A model generated the notes under the pieces. The model worked only from the letters and a program-made list of their open reading frames with translations, did not search any database and was not told the DNA's origin. From positions 12,648,330 through 12,712,329 of the forward strand of contig NC_037648.1 of the NCBI RefSeq assembly GCF_003254395.2: a DNA stretch of 64,000 bases, in the 5' to 3' direction. Numbering within the stretch: position 1 is the first letter of the stretch; each line of letters begins with the position of its first letter. The DNA comes from Apis mellifera (Eukaryota > Arthropoda > Insecta > Hymenoptera > Apidae). Position numbers and translations under genes: made by a program. Below are positions 49,101 to 58,667 of the stretch, piece by piece.

Positions 49101-52100
49101 CGACAGTATAATGAAACATACGATGTAACCATTGGCAAGAATTTTCCCACGATTTGTAATCTCGTTTCGTAACCTATCGTATTCGATCAAAACAACAACG
49201 ATTACAGTTTACGTCTGAACGCGTGCACGTAAACAGTTCTCTTCGATCGCTCGTCGAGACCCGTCGAAGCGTAGTTTAAACGATCCGTCAACTCGTAGGG
49301 AGATTCATCTTCGCGTGTCGTCGCGTGGGAGGATCTAACAACTCGTCGAGACGCGACACGATTTCATTCGTCGATCCCGTAATTTTTAAATTGGAGAAAA
49401 TGGAACAGGTATCGTTTATGTAACGAGATAAAGGAGAGGATAATTCGTTCGTGAATATTCAAACGAAGAGGTTTGTATACACGATATTTTGGAAGGAAAA
49501 TTTTGGATAAAATCTAATTGGAAATACCGTGAAATCTGCCATCAGGTGCATTTGTGTGTGCAACCCCAAATCCAGGCTATGACGTAAGTGTGCAGAGATG
49601 GCGCGGGCCGTGTCCACGACCTTGAGCTTTCATCGCGTGCCAAGATTACATTGGCGAAGCTCGATCAATTATACAGCTTGGTGGGACACTCTGTCCAATC
49701 CCTTTGCTCGCAGGATTTGAATTGAACCGTAATCGATCCTGTAACAGCCTTTAAAATCTTCGTTATAATTTCTTTCAAAATTCTCCTCCCCTTCGATTAT
49801 ATCGTTCGTCACTCGAGAAAGGCAGCCATCACAGACTTAATTCGACGAGTAATTTCTTTAATTGTGGATACGAAGAAACACAGGCGGCCGCGACGATTAA
49901 CTGCGTCCCACACGAGAAATGATACCATTATTACTGTATATCTTTGATGTGGAAAAGCAGGCAACCGTGTGTCTCGCCTTCCATTCTTGCTAATTCTACG
50001 ATGAGAATTTATTATTATTATTATTTTCGTATTTTTGGTCGAATTTTTCCTCTCTCTCTCTCTCTCTCTCTCTGGTTTCGAGTGTTTGTGCGGGAGGGTA
50101 ACGACCCTCCCTTACAGCGGTTGGGAACAATCCATCACTCATGGGCTTTCCTTTGACAGTAGATTCCCGGGGCACGTTCTACCTTGATGAAATTGGGGCT
50201 TCGAAAAATTTCCACACCCGGAGAAGCAATTACTGGCGTAAGGGAGGGTTCCACGAGCCCTTAGCAACCCAGAGAAAGCCCAACGTTTCGTCAGAGCTAG
50301 AAATTCTAGCAATTCTAAGAGTTAGAAATCAAAATCCGTCACGAGATAGATTAAATAGCACGCGTAAATTAAAAAGAATTTGGAATTTTACTGAAAAAAA
50401 AATTGAACACATATTTTCAATCGGTTGAATTAAATTTTCTCCAATTGGAAGAGGTGACGCGAATTTTTTTAATCCACCGGTTGAAGGCGCATGATCATCA
50501 TCCTCGTGTACACGATCGATACACGCTCCTCTCCTCGTTTGTTTTTCCACGCTATCGACCCACGAGGATCCAGTTTTAGAGACGCCCGTGCAACTCGAGA
50601 CACTCGCCCTCGAAAATTCACCCTCGTGAAGGAAACCAGCCGCCGCGGATTTTCAACTCGAAAAACGAAGATCGTCCATTTTCTAATAATCCGTTCCTTT
50701 CATTAACCATGTTTTATCCCTAATTAATGAGAATTATGCTTTATCGAGAATGATAGTTGAAAATTTTCGTAAAAAAATCGTAATTCCCGGAAAGAATAAT
50801 TCCAGGAAAAAAATAAACTCCGTTGAGAATCCTTGATATATCCTTGACACTGTTATGAGAAACGATCCTTGTTGAAATTGCAGATGTCGATCTTCAAAAT
50901 CAGATCGACGCGTCGCTCGCGATGCCGGCCACCTACCAGACCCTGATCGCCCGCGCCCAGTTGGCGCAGCAGTGCTGCGGATTGGCGCGGGAGCAGACGA
51001 GGATCTGCGAGAGGCTGGTCCACGATCAGCACCTCCAGCAACAGGGGTGGGCTGCCGTGGTCGCGAATCTGGAGGACATCACTCAGATGTTCCAGTCACG
51101 GGCCGACCTCCTGCAGCAGAGCTTCGCCGTTTACTTGTCGGAGAGGCAGCGGCACATGGAACTACTCGAAAAGTAAGCACGCCGCGGGAAAATAAATTAA
51201 ACCGGCTTATTTTAGAAACCCGGGGCCGGATAAATTCAAGATCCGATAAACAATCAAGATCGGCATGCAACGTTCATTTGCATAATCACCTGTGACGAGT
51301 TCTCGAGATTCGATTGTTTTTTTTTCCTTTTTTTTCTACAATTTTCTCTATGAGTTAATACAGATACAAAAACGAACTTAACGTAGGGCTTAATTTAATC
51401 GTGAATTAAAGAATCTCTATAACGTTAATACAAATACAGATACGAATTTAACGCACGGTTTAATTTAATCGTGAATTAAAGAATCTCTATGACGTTAATA
51501 CAGATACAGATACAAAAACGAATTTAAAGTAGGGCTTAATTTAATCGTGAATTAAAGAATCTCTATGACGTTAATACAGATACAGATTCAAAAACGAACT
51601 TAAAATACTTAATTTAATCGTGAATTAAAGAATCTCTATGACGTTAATACAGATACAAAAACTTAAAGTACGGGTTAATTTAATCGTGTATCGTTAATTA
51701 CTATTTTTTCTAAGATAGATTGATTAAGTTTTCGAAAATTTGCTCAGCTTCAACGCGGACCTGGGCACCCTAGCGAAAATTCCAATCCTGCCAGCGCTGA
51801 GGGCCCAGGCGGAGGGTTTGCTGAGCCCGGACGAGCAACCGAGTCAGCCTGAGAAGGACACGGAGGGTAGGGAGAAGGTTCTGAGCCTGCTCCGGTGGAT
51901 CTCGGCGAAAGACAATCAAAGCAGTTTGGAGCAGGTTGCGGAGCAGTGTTCGAGGGGTCTGGAGCAGTTCGACGAGAGGGTGATGGAGGCGTTGAAGGCC
52001 GAGGTGAACGCGGCCATAGACAGCGCGAACAAGCAGGACATGAAGGAGATCAAGGGGCTTGGCGAGAGGCTGTTCGCTTTGGAGCAGCTGATGGCGCAGA

Positions 52101-55100
52101 CGAAGAAGCTGGTCCAGGAGCAGGGGGAGCTCGCCCAGGGTTTCCTCCAGAACCAGAGCCGGGCGAACAACTTGGGCGACGCGAGCGTGCTCCCCGACCT
52201 GTGCACGTCGCACAGGCGCCAGCTGCTCGTCATGCTGCAGAACCACAACAAGCTGCGCGACATCAGGCGTAGGTGCACCAAGGCGAAGGAGGAGCTGTCC
52301 GTGAACATCTATCACCGGCTCAAGTGGATCATGTACGTGGAGAACAAGATGATGGAGGTGGACGGCAAGTTGGTCATGTATCACGAGAGCCTGAAACGTC
52401 TGAGAAGGCACCTCGAGGTGTTGCAGCAGATCCATCTCGCGCCCCAGATGTACATGAACGCCGTGGCCGAGGTCGTTCGTAGGAGAACGTTCTCGCAAGC
52501 TTTCCTGGTCTGGGCGAGCAACCTGGCCTGCCAATTGCTCACCGTTCACAGCGAGGAATTGGCACGTAGAAGGGAGTTTCAGAGCAAATTCGACGGCCAC
52601 TTCCTCAACACGTTGTTCCCAGGCCTCGAGGACACGCCACCGCCGTTCGCCACCCAGGCGCCGTCCGTTTTCGACAACGGATTGCCAAAGGTATATTGTC
52701 TTTATCTTTATCTTCGAGAGGAGGGAGAGAGAGATCGATTATCGTGGACGATCGTTTTTTCAGTTGACGGCCGAGGATATGGAATCTCTGAGATCTCAGC
52801 TACCCGATCTGGCGCTCACCATCTCGTCGCCAGATTTGAACAGCATCACCCAGTTCTTCCTGTCCAAGAGTCTCACCAGCACGGACGAGAACAACAAGGA
52901 GAAGGACGGCGCCTCGATGCGCGTGGACGCGGCCGCGAAGGAGCAGGAACGGGCCAGGGCGCCGATGTTGTTCGACAGGTACATTGGAATTTTCCCTATT
53001 TTGCCTATGCCTAAGATTCTGACTTCCTTTGAGCCGTTCTCTTTTCTTCCAGGGGTGGTTTCGAATCGGAGACGGACACGGAGGAGTTCGAGAAGATCGG
53101 GCAGGGCGCGACGGACTCTAAACCGGAGTCCTTCGATGGCGCGAAACAAACGCGTCAGAAGCAATTGGAGGTTGGTGCCTCGCGAAGCGTCTCCCCCGCT
53201 TCCTCGACCTCGACTAACGTATCCCCGCTTAATTCGAAAGTCGCGGACCTGACGAACCGGTCATCCTCCTCGAGCGAGCCTGGATCCTTCCATTTTCCCA
53301 GTCTGTCCGTGAGCGAGCGTCCGGCTCAGCTGAGCCCGCTAACCGAGTGCGCCGAGAACGGCGAGTCGAGCTGTTTGCTTCACCACCGTGCCACCGTCAC
53401 CACCAACTGTCTTCCTAAATATCACGAGACGCCGTCGAGCACGATGCCCGCCGAGGAGCCAAACTCCCTAAGTCCGAATCCTCCCTCCTCCCTGTCACGG
53501 TCCGTGATGTGCGACGGCCAGCAGCAGCAGCAGCAGCAGCAGCAACGCCACCAGCTGTCGGGCAGTGGCGGTAGCAGCCCATCCGTGGGAGTTGGGGCTA
53601 CCGACTTCATGGGTACTGAATTTTACATGGACGAGTCCCTGCCGAGCAGCCTCAGCGAGCATCCCGCGGACGGCCAGCACCAGGCTATCGTTTCCCTTCT
53701 CCAGGTACTGGACGACTTACAGCTCGCTAACAGACCTTGTAGTCGTAGCCGTAAACGTTCCATTACCGCTAATATATATATATATATGTGTCTGTATATA
53801 TATATATACGTACTTTTATTTACCATCCCTCCATCCTTTCTACGAGATATATATATATATATATATACGTATGTGTATATGGTACATAATTGTTGGCTTT
53901 ACACATATTCGAAATTAGTATTCCTCTCGTTTTCCTTGTCTATGTGTGTATATCATTTTCTACGCCATCCTCCTCGTAATCCTATGTATATTGTATATGT
54001 ATATAAAATGGAGTACATATATATATATATGTATATTGTTCGCGTAAACGTTTTCAAGAAAAGTTACTTTTTTTTTCTTTTCAACTAGACGTTGTCCGCT
54101 TACTTGAATTTTTACGTCCACTTACTTTCCCTTTCTGTGGTTTCTAGGTAACTTTCGTTGTCATTGTCTTTACATTACGCTATCCAGTAAGCTATTAGCG
54201 CTGACTTATTGCAAAGTAATTTTCCAAGTCGTGTGTGGGTATGTATCTCTTGCCTGCAATGAGCTCTTTCACGGAGTTGTCAACTCCTTTCTCTCTGGAA
54301 ACATGCTTGCGTGTATATTCATTTTACGTTTTAACTTTATTAGCCGGCCCCGCGTCGTCGTGTCGTGTGAGTGCGTGTGTCTTTTGATTTTTTTTACAGG
54401 ATAGCTGCCGTCGCACTCGATACTCCCGTTCCCACGATCCCCAACTACCCCCTCCGAGACAGTAACAACAATGTATATTCGAATCGAAAGAAATATCGGA
54501 TATTGAAAAAGCGACGACTTCGATTCGAACCGGATCGTTTCACTCGAATCATCTCACTCCTTTTGGGATCTCTTCTTTGTCGAATCTATCTTTTCTCTCT
54601 CCCTATTTTTCCCTACTTGCTAACGTTAATTCTCTTCTCTCTCTTTCTTACTCTTACTCTTCACGTTCGCCTGTGATATTACAATTCGAATAGTTGTTTC
54701 TTCTTTCTCTCTGACCCTTTTACTGATCGACGGTCGACGTTTCAGGAGAATCTTGGCAACACTCGGGAGGAGGTGGAGAGGCTCCGTTCCATGATGAAAG
54801 CGATGAAGGCGGTGGTGCACGAGGCGTTGAGGTCCGTTCGCAAGGAGTTGGCCGTTCTCAGGGATCGATCGAGCGAGGGTGCGGCCGGTCTCTCGAAGAC
54901 GACGGACCAAGTGCGCGAGGCCCTGTCGTTGTACGCGCGCGAGTGCGACCGCCGTCTTCGGGAGCGGGAGCAAGAGTTGACGGTGGACCACGAGCTCGAG
55001 ATGGCGGACGTGAAGAAGATGATAGAGAATCGGGAGGAGGAGATATGCACGTTGAAGCGGAGCGTGATCGAGAAGGAGAGCGAGCTGGCGGAGCACGAGC

Positions 55101-56755
55101 GTTTGATATCGACCATGAGGCAAAAGTTGGAGAGCGAGCAAACGGAGATGAGGGATCTGCAAACGCGTCTCCACCAACAGTTGGAGGAGGCTTTGGAGCA
55201 GGCGCGGGCCGAGAAAGAGTCGGCGGTGAAGAACGCCAACGACGAGAGATTCTTGGAGATAGCGTCGCTCACCAACTCCGTCACGCAATGCCAGAAACGT
55301 ATCCAAGAGTTGGAGAAGAGTTTGGACACGGCGCGCAGCGATCAGAAGAGGATGGTGAAGGAGGCGACCGAGAAGCTGCAGATGGAGTACAAGAGCGAGT
55401 TGCAGTCGATCAGGAGCCGGTTCAAGCTGATGACAGCTTCCTCTACCATGGAGAGCAGCCCGAGCGACAGCACCGACAAGATCGAAGTGAGTTCTCGAAA
55501 TTTTATCCTCTTCTTCCTTCCTCTCGTTCTTTTCTTCTTCTTATTCTTCTTCCTTTTCAGAGACCAGACTTCATCGAGTTGGCCGGCCACGTGTTGAGCA
55601 CGGCGTCGCAAGACGCAATGAAGCAGGAGAAGCGGAGCATCGAGGACGAGCGTACGGACTGCGTGGCGAAATTGGTGCACGATCTGCGATTGGCCACGCA
55701 GGTGATCGAGGAGAAGGACAGAGAGATGGAGATGTTCAGGAGAAGGGAGGTAGCGTTGACGGACGAGTGCAAGCGTTACAAGAGCACGATCAGGCGTTTG
55801 ACCGAGTCGGAGAATTTTAAGGGCGAGCCCGGTTTGCACAAGGAGAGCAGCGACGAGCAGCTGGAGATGAGCCAGAGCAGCTTGGAGGAGGTTGCGAAGA
55901 ACTTGGAGACGGAGAAGGACTTGGAGGTGGAGGTGTCCGAGTCGAAGAAGGTGCGGTTGGAGGCGAGCGACGACGAGCCGAGCTGCCTCGCGAGACGGCT
56001 CGAGATGCTGGAGAACGAGAACAAGAGGTTGAGCGCCGAGCTGCAATCGCTCCGCGAGAGCAAAGAGTCGGCCGAGGCGAAGATAGAGGCCTTGGAGGCG
56101 GACAAGGTCCGGCTCGAGATCGAGCTGGTGAAGGAGCGCCCTAGGAACTTCGCCGCCCCCGACTCCTCGTCCTCGTCCGAGTGCCGCGAGAAGGATATGA
56201 ACGCCTCGGTGGCGGTGGTCTCCGAGTCGAGCGCGCGCAGGGACGCGGCGACCAGCCCCAAGCCGCAGCGCCGATGCGGCTGCACCACGTGCCTCACCCA
56301 CGTCCAGAAGAAGATGCAGAAGACGGCTACGAAGCTCGTCGAGATGGGCCACATCACCGCGACCAGCTGCGATCCCGGGGATAACGTGTTGATGTTCTGG
56401 GATCCGACCCACGGCACGTACACGTTGTACCAGGAGTCGACGACACTCTACTTCCTCAACACGGATTCCTCTTCCGAGTTGGATCTCGGCTCGAATCCCG
56501 ACGAGACGAAGAATACTCAGAGCATCGTCGAGGTTGTGGATAAACAGTACTGTCACGCTAGAAAGGTAAAACATTTTTCATTCAAATATATATATCCATT
56601 ATAACGTGATGTAAACTAAAACTAAAGTAAATAATTTGTTCACGTTTCAGTCAGAGAATCGATATCGCGTACGACGCGGTACCAAATTCTATCGCGTGGT
56701 CGTGAAACCTGTGAGCAACAGTGCAGCTATGTTGGCGAGCGTTCAGCAAGAATAG
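20683..56755 (+). CDS. RB1-inducible coiled-coil protein 1 (FIP200/Atg17), autophagy scaffold; nine exons, 1,408 aa
   Basis: This is the scaffold subunit of the ULK/Atg1 kinase complex (ULK/Atg1, ATG13, FIP200, ATG101), which starts autophagosome formation at the ER and captures cargo receptors through its Claw domain. Exons: 20683-20750, 27121-27329, 50884-51172, 51748-52690, 52764-52978, 53053-53704, 54746-55486, 55561-56565, 56651-56755. Every junction is GT-AG, the phases match, and the total of 4,227 nt is an exact number of codons. Domains: ubiquitin-like fold at residues 1-80 (TGTTITFD, CSYSAGTDTNPIYLF); FIP200/ATG17 region from about 93-560 (QQGWAAVVANLED, DASVLPDLCTSHRRQLLVML, QMYMNAVAEVVRR); Ser/Pro/Gln-rich linker at 575-790; coiled coil at about 793-1240; Claw at about 1300-1400 (TLYQESTTLYFLN, RRGTKFYRV). 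The human protein is about 1,594 aa, and the shortening is mainly in the coiled coil. The identification is secure. Insect orthologues are often called Atg17, although they are FIP200 orthologues. Confidence 0.97.
20751..27120. other. RB1CC1 intron 1 (6.4 kb)
   Basis: Donor gtgagtat, acceptor ttttctgcgcag. AT-rich with CT/GA microsatellites (22304-22332, 22604-22622), a TTTC/TTCC array at about 26143-26192, and GC-richer islands near 23260-24100 and 24540-24850 that show no convincing exon. No gene is supported inside it on either strand. Confidence 0.8.
27121..27329 (+). CDS. RB1CC1 exon 2: rest of the ubiquitin-like domain
   Basis: Acceptor ttctgcgcag|TG, donor CCG|gtgagt. It encodes residues 23-92: VAQLKEAIERECGVVSAHQV, a Gly-Gly turn (LLMSGGES), then VCSYSAGTDTNPIYLFSK, the most conserved block of the FIP200 N-terminus. 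It ends after the first base of codon 93. Confidence 0.96.
28190..28365. promoter_or_regulatory. GC-rich island with a GCCATCTTG element in intron 2
   Basis: About 175 bp of GC- and CpG-rich sequence within AT-rich intron. It includes GCCATCTTG (YY1/Pho-type core, near 28237), a CT run and repeated CGTCTCGACG words (around 28270-28312). There is no coding frame on the plus strand. The minus-strand ORF across it (28338-27949) is Arg-rich with no recognisable domain. It could be an internal promoter or enhancer; the evidence is compositional only. Confidence 0.2.
29380..30985. repeat. Minisatellite: about 12 tandem copies of a 143-bp unit
   Basis: The landmark atggatatcgat...attaattcgccaacaa recurs at about 29401, 29546, 29694, 29839, 29984, 30117, 30267, 30409, 30551, 30692, 30835 and 30971. 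The spacings are 133-150 bp, mostly 141-145. Each unit also carries ttcgattcattcgcaag, tttaatcctc and aaaattttccA-like words in the same order. Copies at the left are more diverged and use a cgatcgaggatta variant; those at the right are more uniform (cgattaatt), suggesting recent expansion of the right side. It is AT-rich (about three quarters) and non-coding. Confidence 0.95.
36201..36221 (+). other. Potential G-quadruplex
   Basis: Ten consecutive G (36201-36210), then GGGG at 36212-36215 and GGGG at 36218-36221, separated by one and two A. This can supply four G-tracts of at least three with very short loops. It lies in the sense strand of intron 2 of RB1CC1. Confidence 0.6.
36612..36660. 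repeat. Compound (CT)n / (CTCG)n microsatellite
   Basis: A run of CT dinucleotides passes into at least five CTCG/GCTC tetranucleotide units and back into CT. It is the only CpG-containing microsatellite of this length that I saw in the window. Confidence 0.9.
36713..36756. repeat. Long poly-T tract
   Basis: About 44 bp of T, interrupted only by a few C. It is followed by actttgcag, which looks like an excellent 3' splice acceptor, but no coding-like exon follows. Confidence 0.85.
50884..51172 (+). CDS. RB1CC1 exon 3: start of the FIP200/ATG17 region
   Basis: Acceptor aaattgcag|AT, donor AA|gtaagc. It encodes residues 93-189, including DVDLQNQIDASLAMPATYQ and, at about 139-155, the family signature HDQHLQQQGWAAVVANLED. 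This region dimerises and binds ATG13 in FIP200. The strong match to animal FIP200 fixes both frame and boundaries. Confidence 0.96.
51173..51747. other. RB1CC1 intron 3, largely a tandem repeat
   Basis: A 575-bp intron with donor gtaagcac and acceptor aaatttgctcag. Most of its right two thirds is the five-copy array described separately. Confidence 0.9.
51350..51715. repeat. Tandem repeat, about 5 copies of 70-76 bp
   Basis: The unit gttaatacagatacaaa...ttaatttaatcgtgaattaaagaatctctatgacg starts at about 51354, 51424, 51494, 51570 and 51643. Copies differ by small indels, mainly duplication of the agatac word, which points to slippage in addition to unequal exchange. It lies wholly inside intron 3. 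Confidence 0.93.
51748..52690 (+). CDS. RB1CC1 exon 4: core of the FIP200/ATG17 helical region
   Basis: Acceptor tttgctcag|C, donor AAAG|gtatat; it ends in phase 0. It encodes residues 189-503. Conserved blocks include LGTLAKIPILPAL, LLRWISAKDNQSSLEQVAEQ, KGLGERLFALEQLMAQTKKL, DASVLPDLCTSHRRQLLVML and QIHLAPQMYMNAVAEVVRRR. All correspond in order to vertebrate FIP200. The exon is strongly GC-rich compared with its introns. Long antisense ORFs over it are shadows of this codon bias. Confidence 0.97.
52764..52978 (+). CDS. RB1CC1 exon 5
   Basis: Acceptor gatcgttttttcag|TTG after a 73-bp intron, donor AG|gtacat. It encodes residues 504-575: LTAEDMESLRSQLPDLALTI and then NSITQFFLSKSLTSTDENNK, the end of the folded N-terminal region, followed by a charged linker. 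Chance continuation of the exon 4 frame through the short intron produces a spurious longer ORF. Confidence 0.92.
53053..53704 (+). CDS. RB1CC1 exon 6: disordered Ser/Pro-rich linker with poly-Gln
   Basis: Acceptor ttttcttccag|G after a 74-bp intron, donor CAG|gtactg. It encodes residues 575-792. An acidic block (FESETDTEEFEKIG) precedes a Ser/Thr/Pro-rich, presumably disordered linker with many SP motifs, a run of nine Gln at about 53519-53545 (CAG repeats ending in CAA), and a Gly/Ser patch. The stretch DFMGTEFYMDESLPSSLSE aligns in character with the acidic DFMS...VIEENLSS segment of human FIP200. Phosphorylation in this linker is plausible but not demonstrated. Confidence 0.93.
53705..54745. 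other. RB1CC1 intron 6 with a candidate cryptic exon
   Basis: A 1,041-bp intron with AT dinucleotide blocks at about 53769-53806 and 53847-53868. The exon 6 frame stays open for over 100 codons past the donor, but the translation turns into repeat-derived Ile/Tyr runs, so intron retention would add low-complexity sequence. A good acceptor (gattttttttacag at 54399) opens a short in-phase frame; see the findings. Confidence 0.85.
54746..55486 (+). CDS. RB1CC1 exon 7: first half of the coiled coil
   Basis: Acceptor cgacgtttcag|GAG, donor GAA|gtgagt; phase 0 at both ends. It encodes residues 793-1039: ENLGNTREEVERLRSMMKAM followed by more than 200 residues of Glu/Lys/Arg/Leu heptad-like sequence without helix breakers until a Ser-rich end (MTASSTMESSPSDSTDKIE). 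In FIP200 the coiled coil separates the N-terminal dimer from the Claw. Confidence 0.96.
55561..56565 (+). CDS. RB1CC1 exon 8: second coiled coil, Cys/His motif and most of the Claw domain
   Basis: Acceptor ttccttttcag|AGA after a 74-bp intron, donor AAAG|gtaaaa. It encodes residues 1040-1374. It begins RPDFIELAGHVLSTASQDAM, continues as coiled coil to about 1235, then a Ser-rich linker, a CGCTTCLTH motif at 1278-1286, and the Claw from about 1313 (DNVLMFWDPTHGTYTLYQES, TTLYFLN, VVDKQYCHARK). The Claw binds FIR-type motifs of cargo receptors such as p62 orthologues. The 410-codon antisense ORF here is a codon-bias shadow. Confidence 0.97.
56651..56755 (+). CDS. RB1CC1 exon 9: end of the Claw domain and stop
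   Basis: Acceptor cacgtttcag|TCA after an 85-bp intron; TAG stop at 56753-56755. It encodes residues 1375-1408: SENRYRVRRGTKFYRVVVKP and a short tail. The NRYRV..GTKFYRV block closely matches the last strand of the human Claw, so the gene is complete at its 3' end. Confidence 0.96.
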   Translation, partial: SENRYRVRRGTKFYRVVVKPVSNSAAMLASVQQE

Positions 56756-58300
56756 AATAGGAGGAAAAAGGATAAGCAGAGAGAGAGAGCGCGAGAGAGA
56801 GAGAGCGAGAGAGAGCGAGAGAGAGCGTGTGAGAGAGAGAGAGAGAGAGAGGGGTCCGTCGATTCTCCGCCAATTCGATAAACCCTGTGACCGCGGATCC
56901 GCGTCGCGGGAAACTTGAACACTTGTGGCCTTGCACGTTCAGTTCATCCGACACGCAATTCAACCGGCACGGATCCTTAGCATACACGATGTTCGCGATC
57001 ATCCGGAATTATTATTCTCGGATCAAGGCCAAAACCTGCCAGACCTATATATATATACATATATATAGACGCATCCTTGAATCAGTCGAATCGCCGGAAG
57101 AGGAGGGAAATCCCTCTTTGAGGGATCGAGAGAAAAAGGTACAGGGAGGGGGCTATCTCGTTCCAGGAAAGAATCGAATCGAAAGAGGATCAGGGGAGAA
57201 AAGGATGCGCTGGCGTTTCATTGTGATATAAATAATAATTTTTAAAAACGAGCGAAACATATTTGCCGAATGCTGTGGTTAGCTGTGAAGCGTAACGATG
57301 TTTGTATTTCCGTTTTCGGTTTTCTCTTTTATTTTTTTCGTTTCAGACGAGACCGAACGTGAGAATGAGGCAAGAAAGAAAGGGGAGGAAAGAATGCGCG
57401 CGTATGAGTCTGTGCGTGTGTGTGTGTGTGAGAGAGAGAGAAAGAGAGACGATAATGAGGAAAAAAAAAGCAACCGCGAATACATATATATATATATAAC
57501 GTTATTACGACGAACAATTAAACTTTCATCATAAATGATATTCTTCTCGATAGGTTGATCGCGTGCAAGGGAGAAAAAGTTATTACAGCGTGCAAGAGCG
57601 GAAGAGAGAGTTGTTCTTTTTTTTTATTTTTTGATTTTCGATACACGAGAGAGGCGAAATTTATTTGTCATTCGATTCTAAAACTATTCGAAGCTATTAT
57701 TACTATTACGATTACGATAAACTACTATTACTATTACTATTACTATTATCTTTGCACTTGAGACAAAATGACGAAAAAAGAAAAAAAGAAACGAAGAAAA
57801 ATCGTAGCGCAGTAAGCTTTGGAAGGAAACGGGCGAAAACAAAGGGGGGGAAGGGGGAGGGAAAGAAAGAAGTAAACGAAGAAGTAAAGCGAGAAGTAAA
57901 GTAAGGTATAAACGAAAATCACGAATGCTTTGTATATGCAAACTATAATATTATATATTATATATGTGATATATATAATATATATTAAATATATAAACTC
58001 GGTTGTACACGGTTTATTGGGTAACCGAAAACATGATCGGATACCGATACGTGCAATATTCGTGTACGTAAAGTATAAACACACGCGCATACACACACAC
58101 ACACAGTCACACACACGCATACACATAGGTCCTATATAAGCCGAAGTCTTTAAGATTTTATATAAAACGAAATAATCGTGCGTCGTTTCATTTTTTCGGG
58201 GCACGCATCTTTGACATATTAGACAGTTCGTTTAATTTAGGGGAAAAAGGAAAAAAAAAAGGAAATATATATAAAAATATATTATATATATATATTATAT

Positions 58301-58338
58301 AGAGGACGGAGTAGGCATCGTGTTGCCTATTCCCCTCT
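58301..58338 (+). other. 38-nt hairpin with a 15-bp stem in the presumed RB1CC1 3' UTR
   Basis: AGAGG (58301-58305), a two-base AC bulge, and GGAGTAGGCA (58308-58317) pair in order with TGCCTATTCC (58324-58333, one G-T wobble) and CCTCT (58334-58338), around the loop TCGTGT. It stands out as GC-rich, non-repetitive sequence directly after AT repeats. It is too short for an ordinary microRNA precursor; a protein-binding or stability element is possible. Confidence 0.5.
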
Positions 58339-58631
58339 CATCGACCACAGTGTTTCTTCTAACGATTTCGTTTCGGGTGCCTCGTGGTCGGTCCACTCCG
58401 TTCTTTATTCGAATCATCGATTTATTATGATTCCAGCGTACACTTTATTCGCTGCATAGGAATATAGGAGTGAAACCACGCGATACTCAGATACAGAAAG
58501 AAAAAAATATCTTTACTTCGAAGCGTAACGACGAATGCTTACCGACGAAAGAAAGATTTATATTAGGTTTCTTTAGCCCCGTCGAGATAAACCCGGTGTG
58601 AGGCAAACTCTTCGTAGGATCAATTTTATAG

Positions 58632-58667
<36 letters not shown>

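Larger units (their letters stand above)
27330..50883. other. RB1CC1 intron 2 (23.6 kb)
   Basis: This very large intron has donor gtgagtga and acceptor gttgaaattgcag. It carries the tandem array at 29380-30980, a (CT)n/(CTCG)n block at 36612-36660, a long poly-T at about 36713-36756, a potential G-quadruplex at 36201-36221, GA runs at 43072-43102, and many CpG-rich, non-repetitive blocks. I found no nested gene I can support. The longest ORFs (for example 30975-31418 and 31294-31677 minus, 38698-39141 and 45806-46249 plus) have no family resemblance and no splice context. First large introns of this type often hold enhancers or alternative promoters. Confidence 0.8.

Noticed and set aside
51770..52600. 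276-codon ORF on the minus strand
   Set aside because: Antisense shadow of the GC-rich RB1CC1 exon 4; its composition mirrors the sense codon bias.
55342..56574. 410-codon ORF on the minus strand
   Set aside because: It lies exactly antisense to RB1CC1 exons 7-8, including intron 7. It is Leu/Arg/His-rich as expected from reverse reading of GAG/AAG-rich coiled-coil codons, and has no family resemblance.
57930..58300. AT dinucleotide palindromes as hairpins
   Set aside because: Simple AT repeats are self-complementary by nature and carry no specific structural signal.
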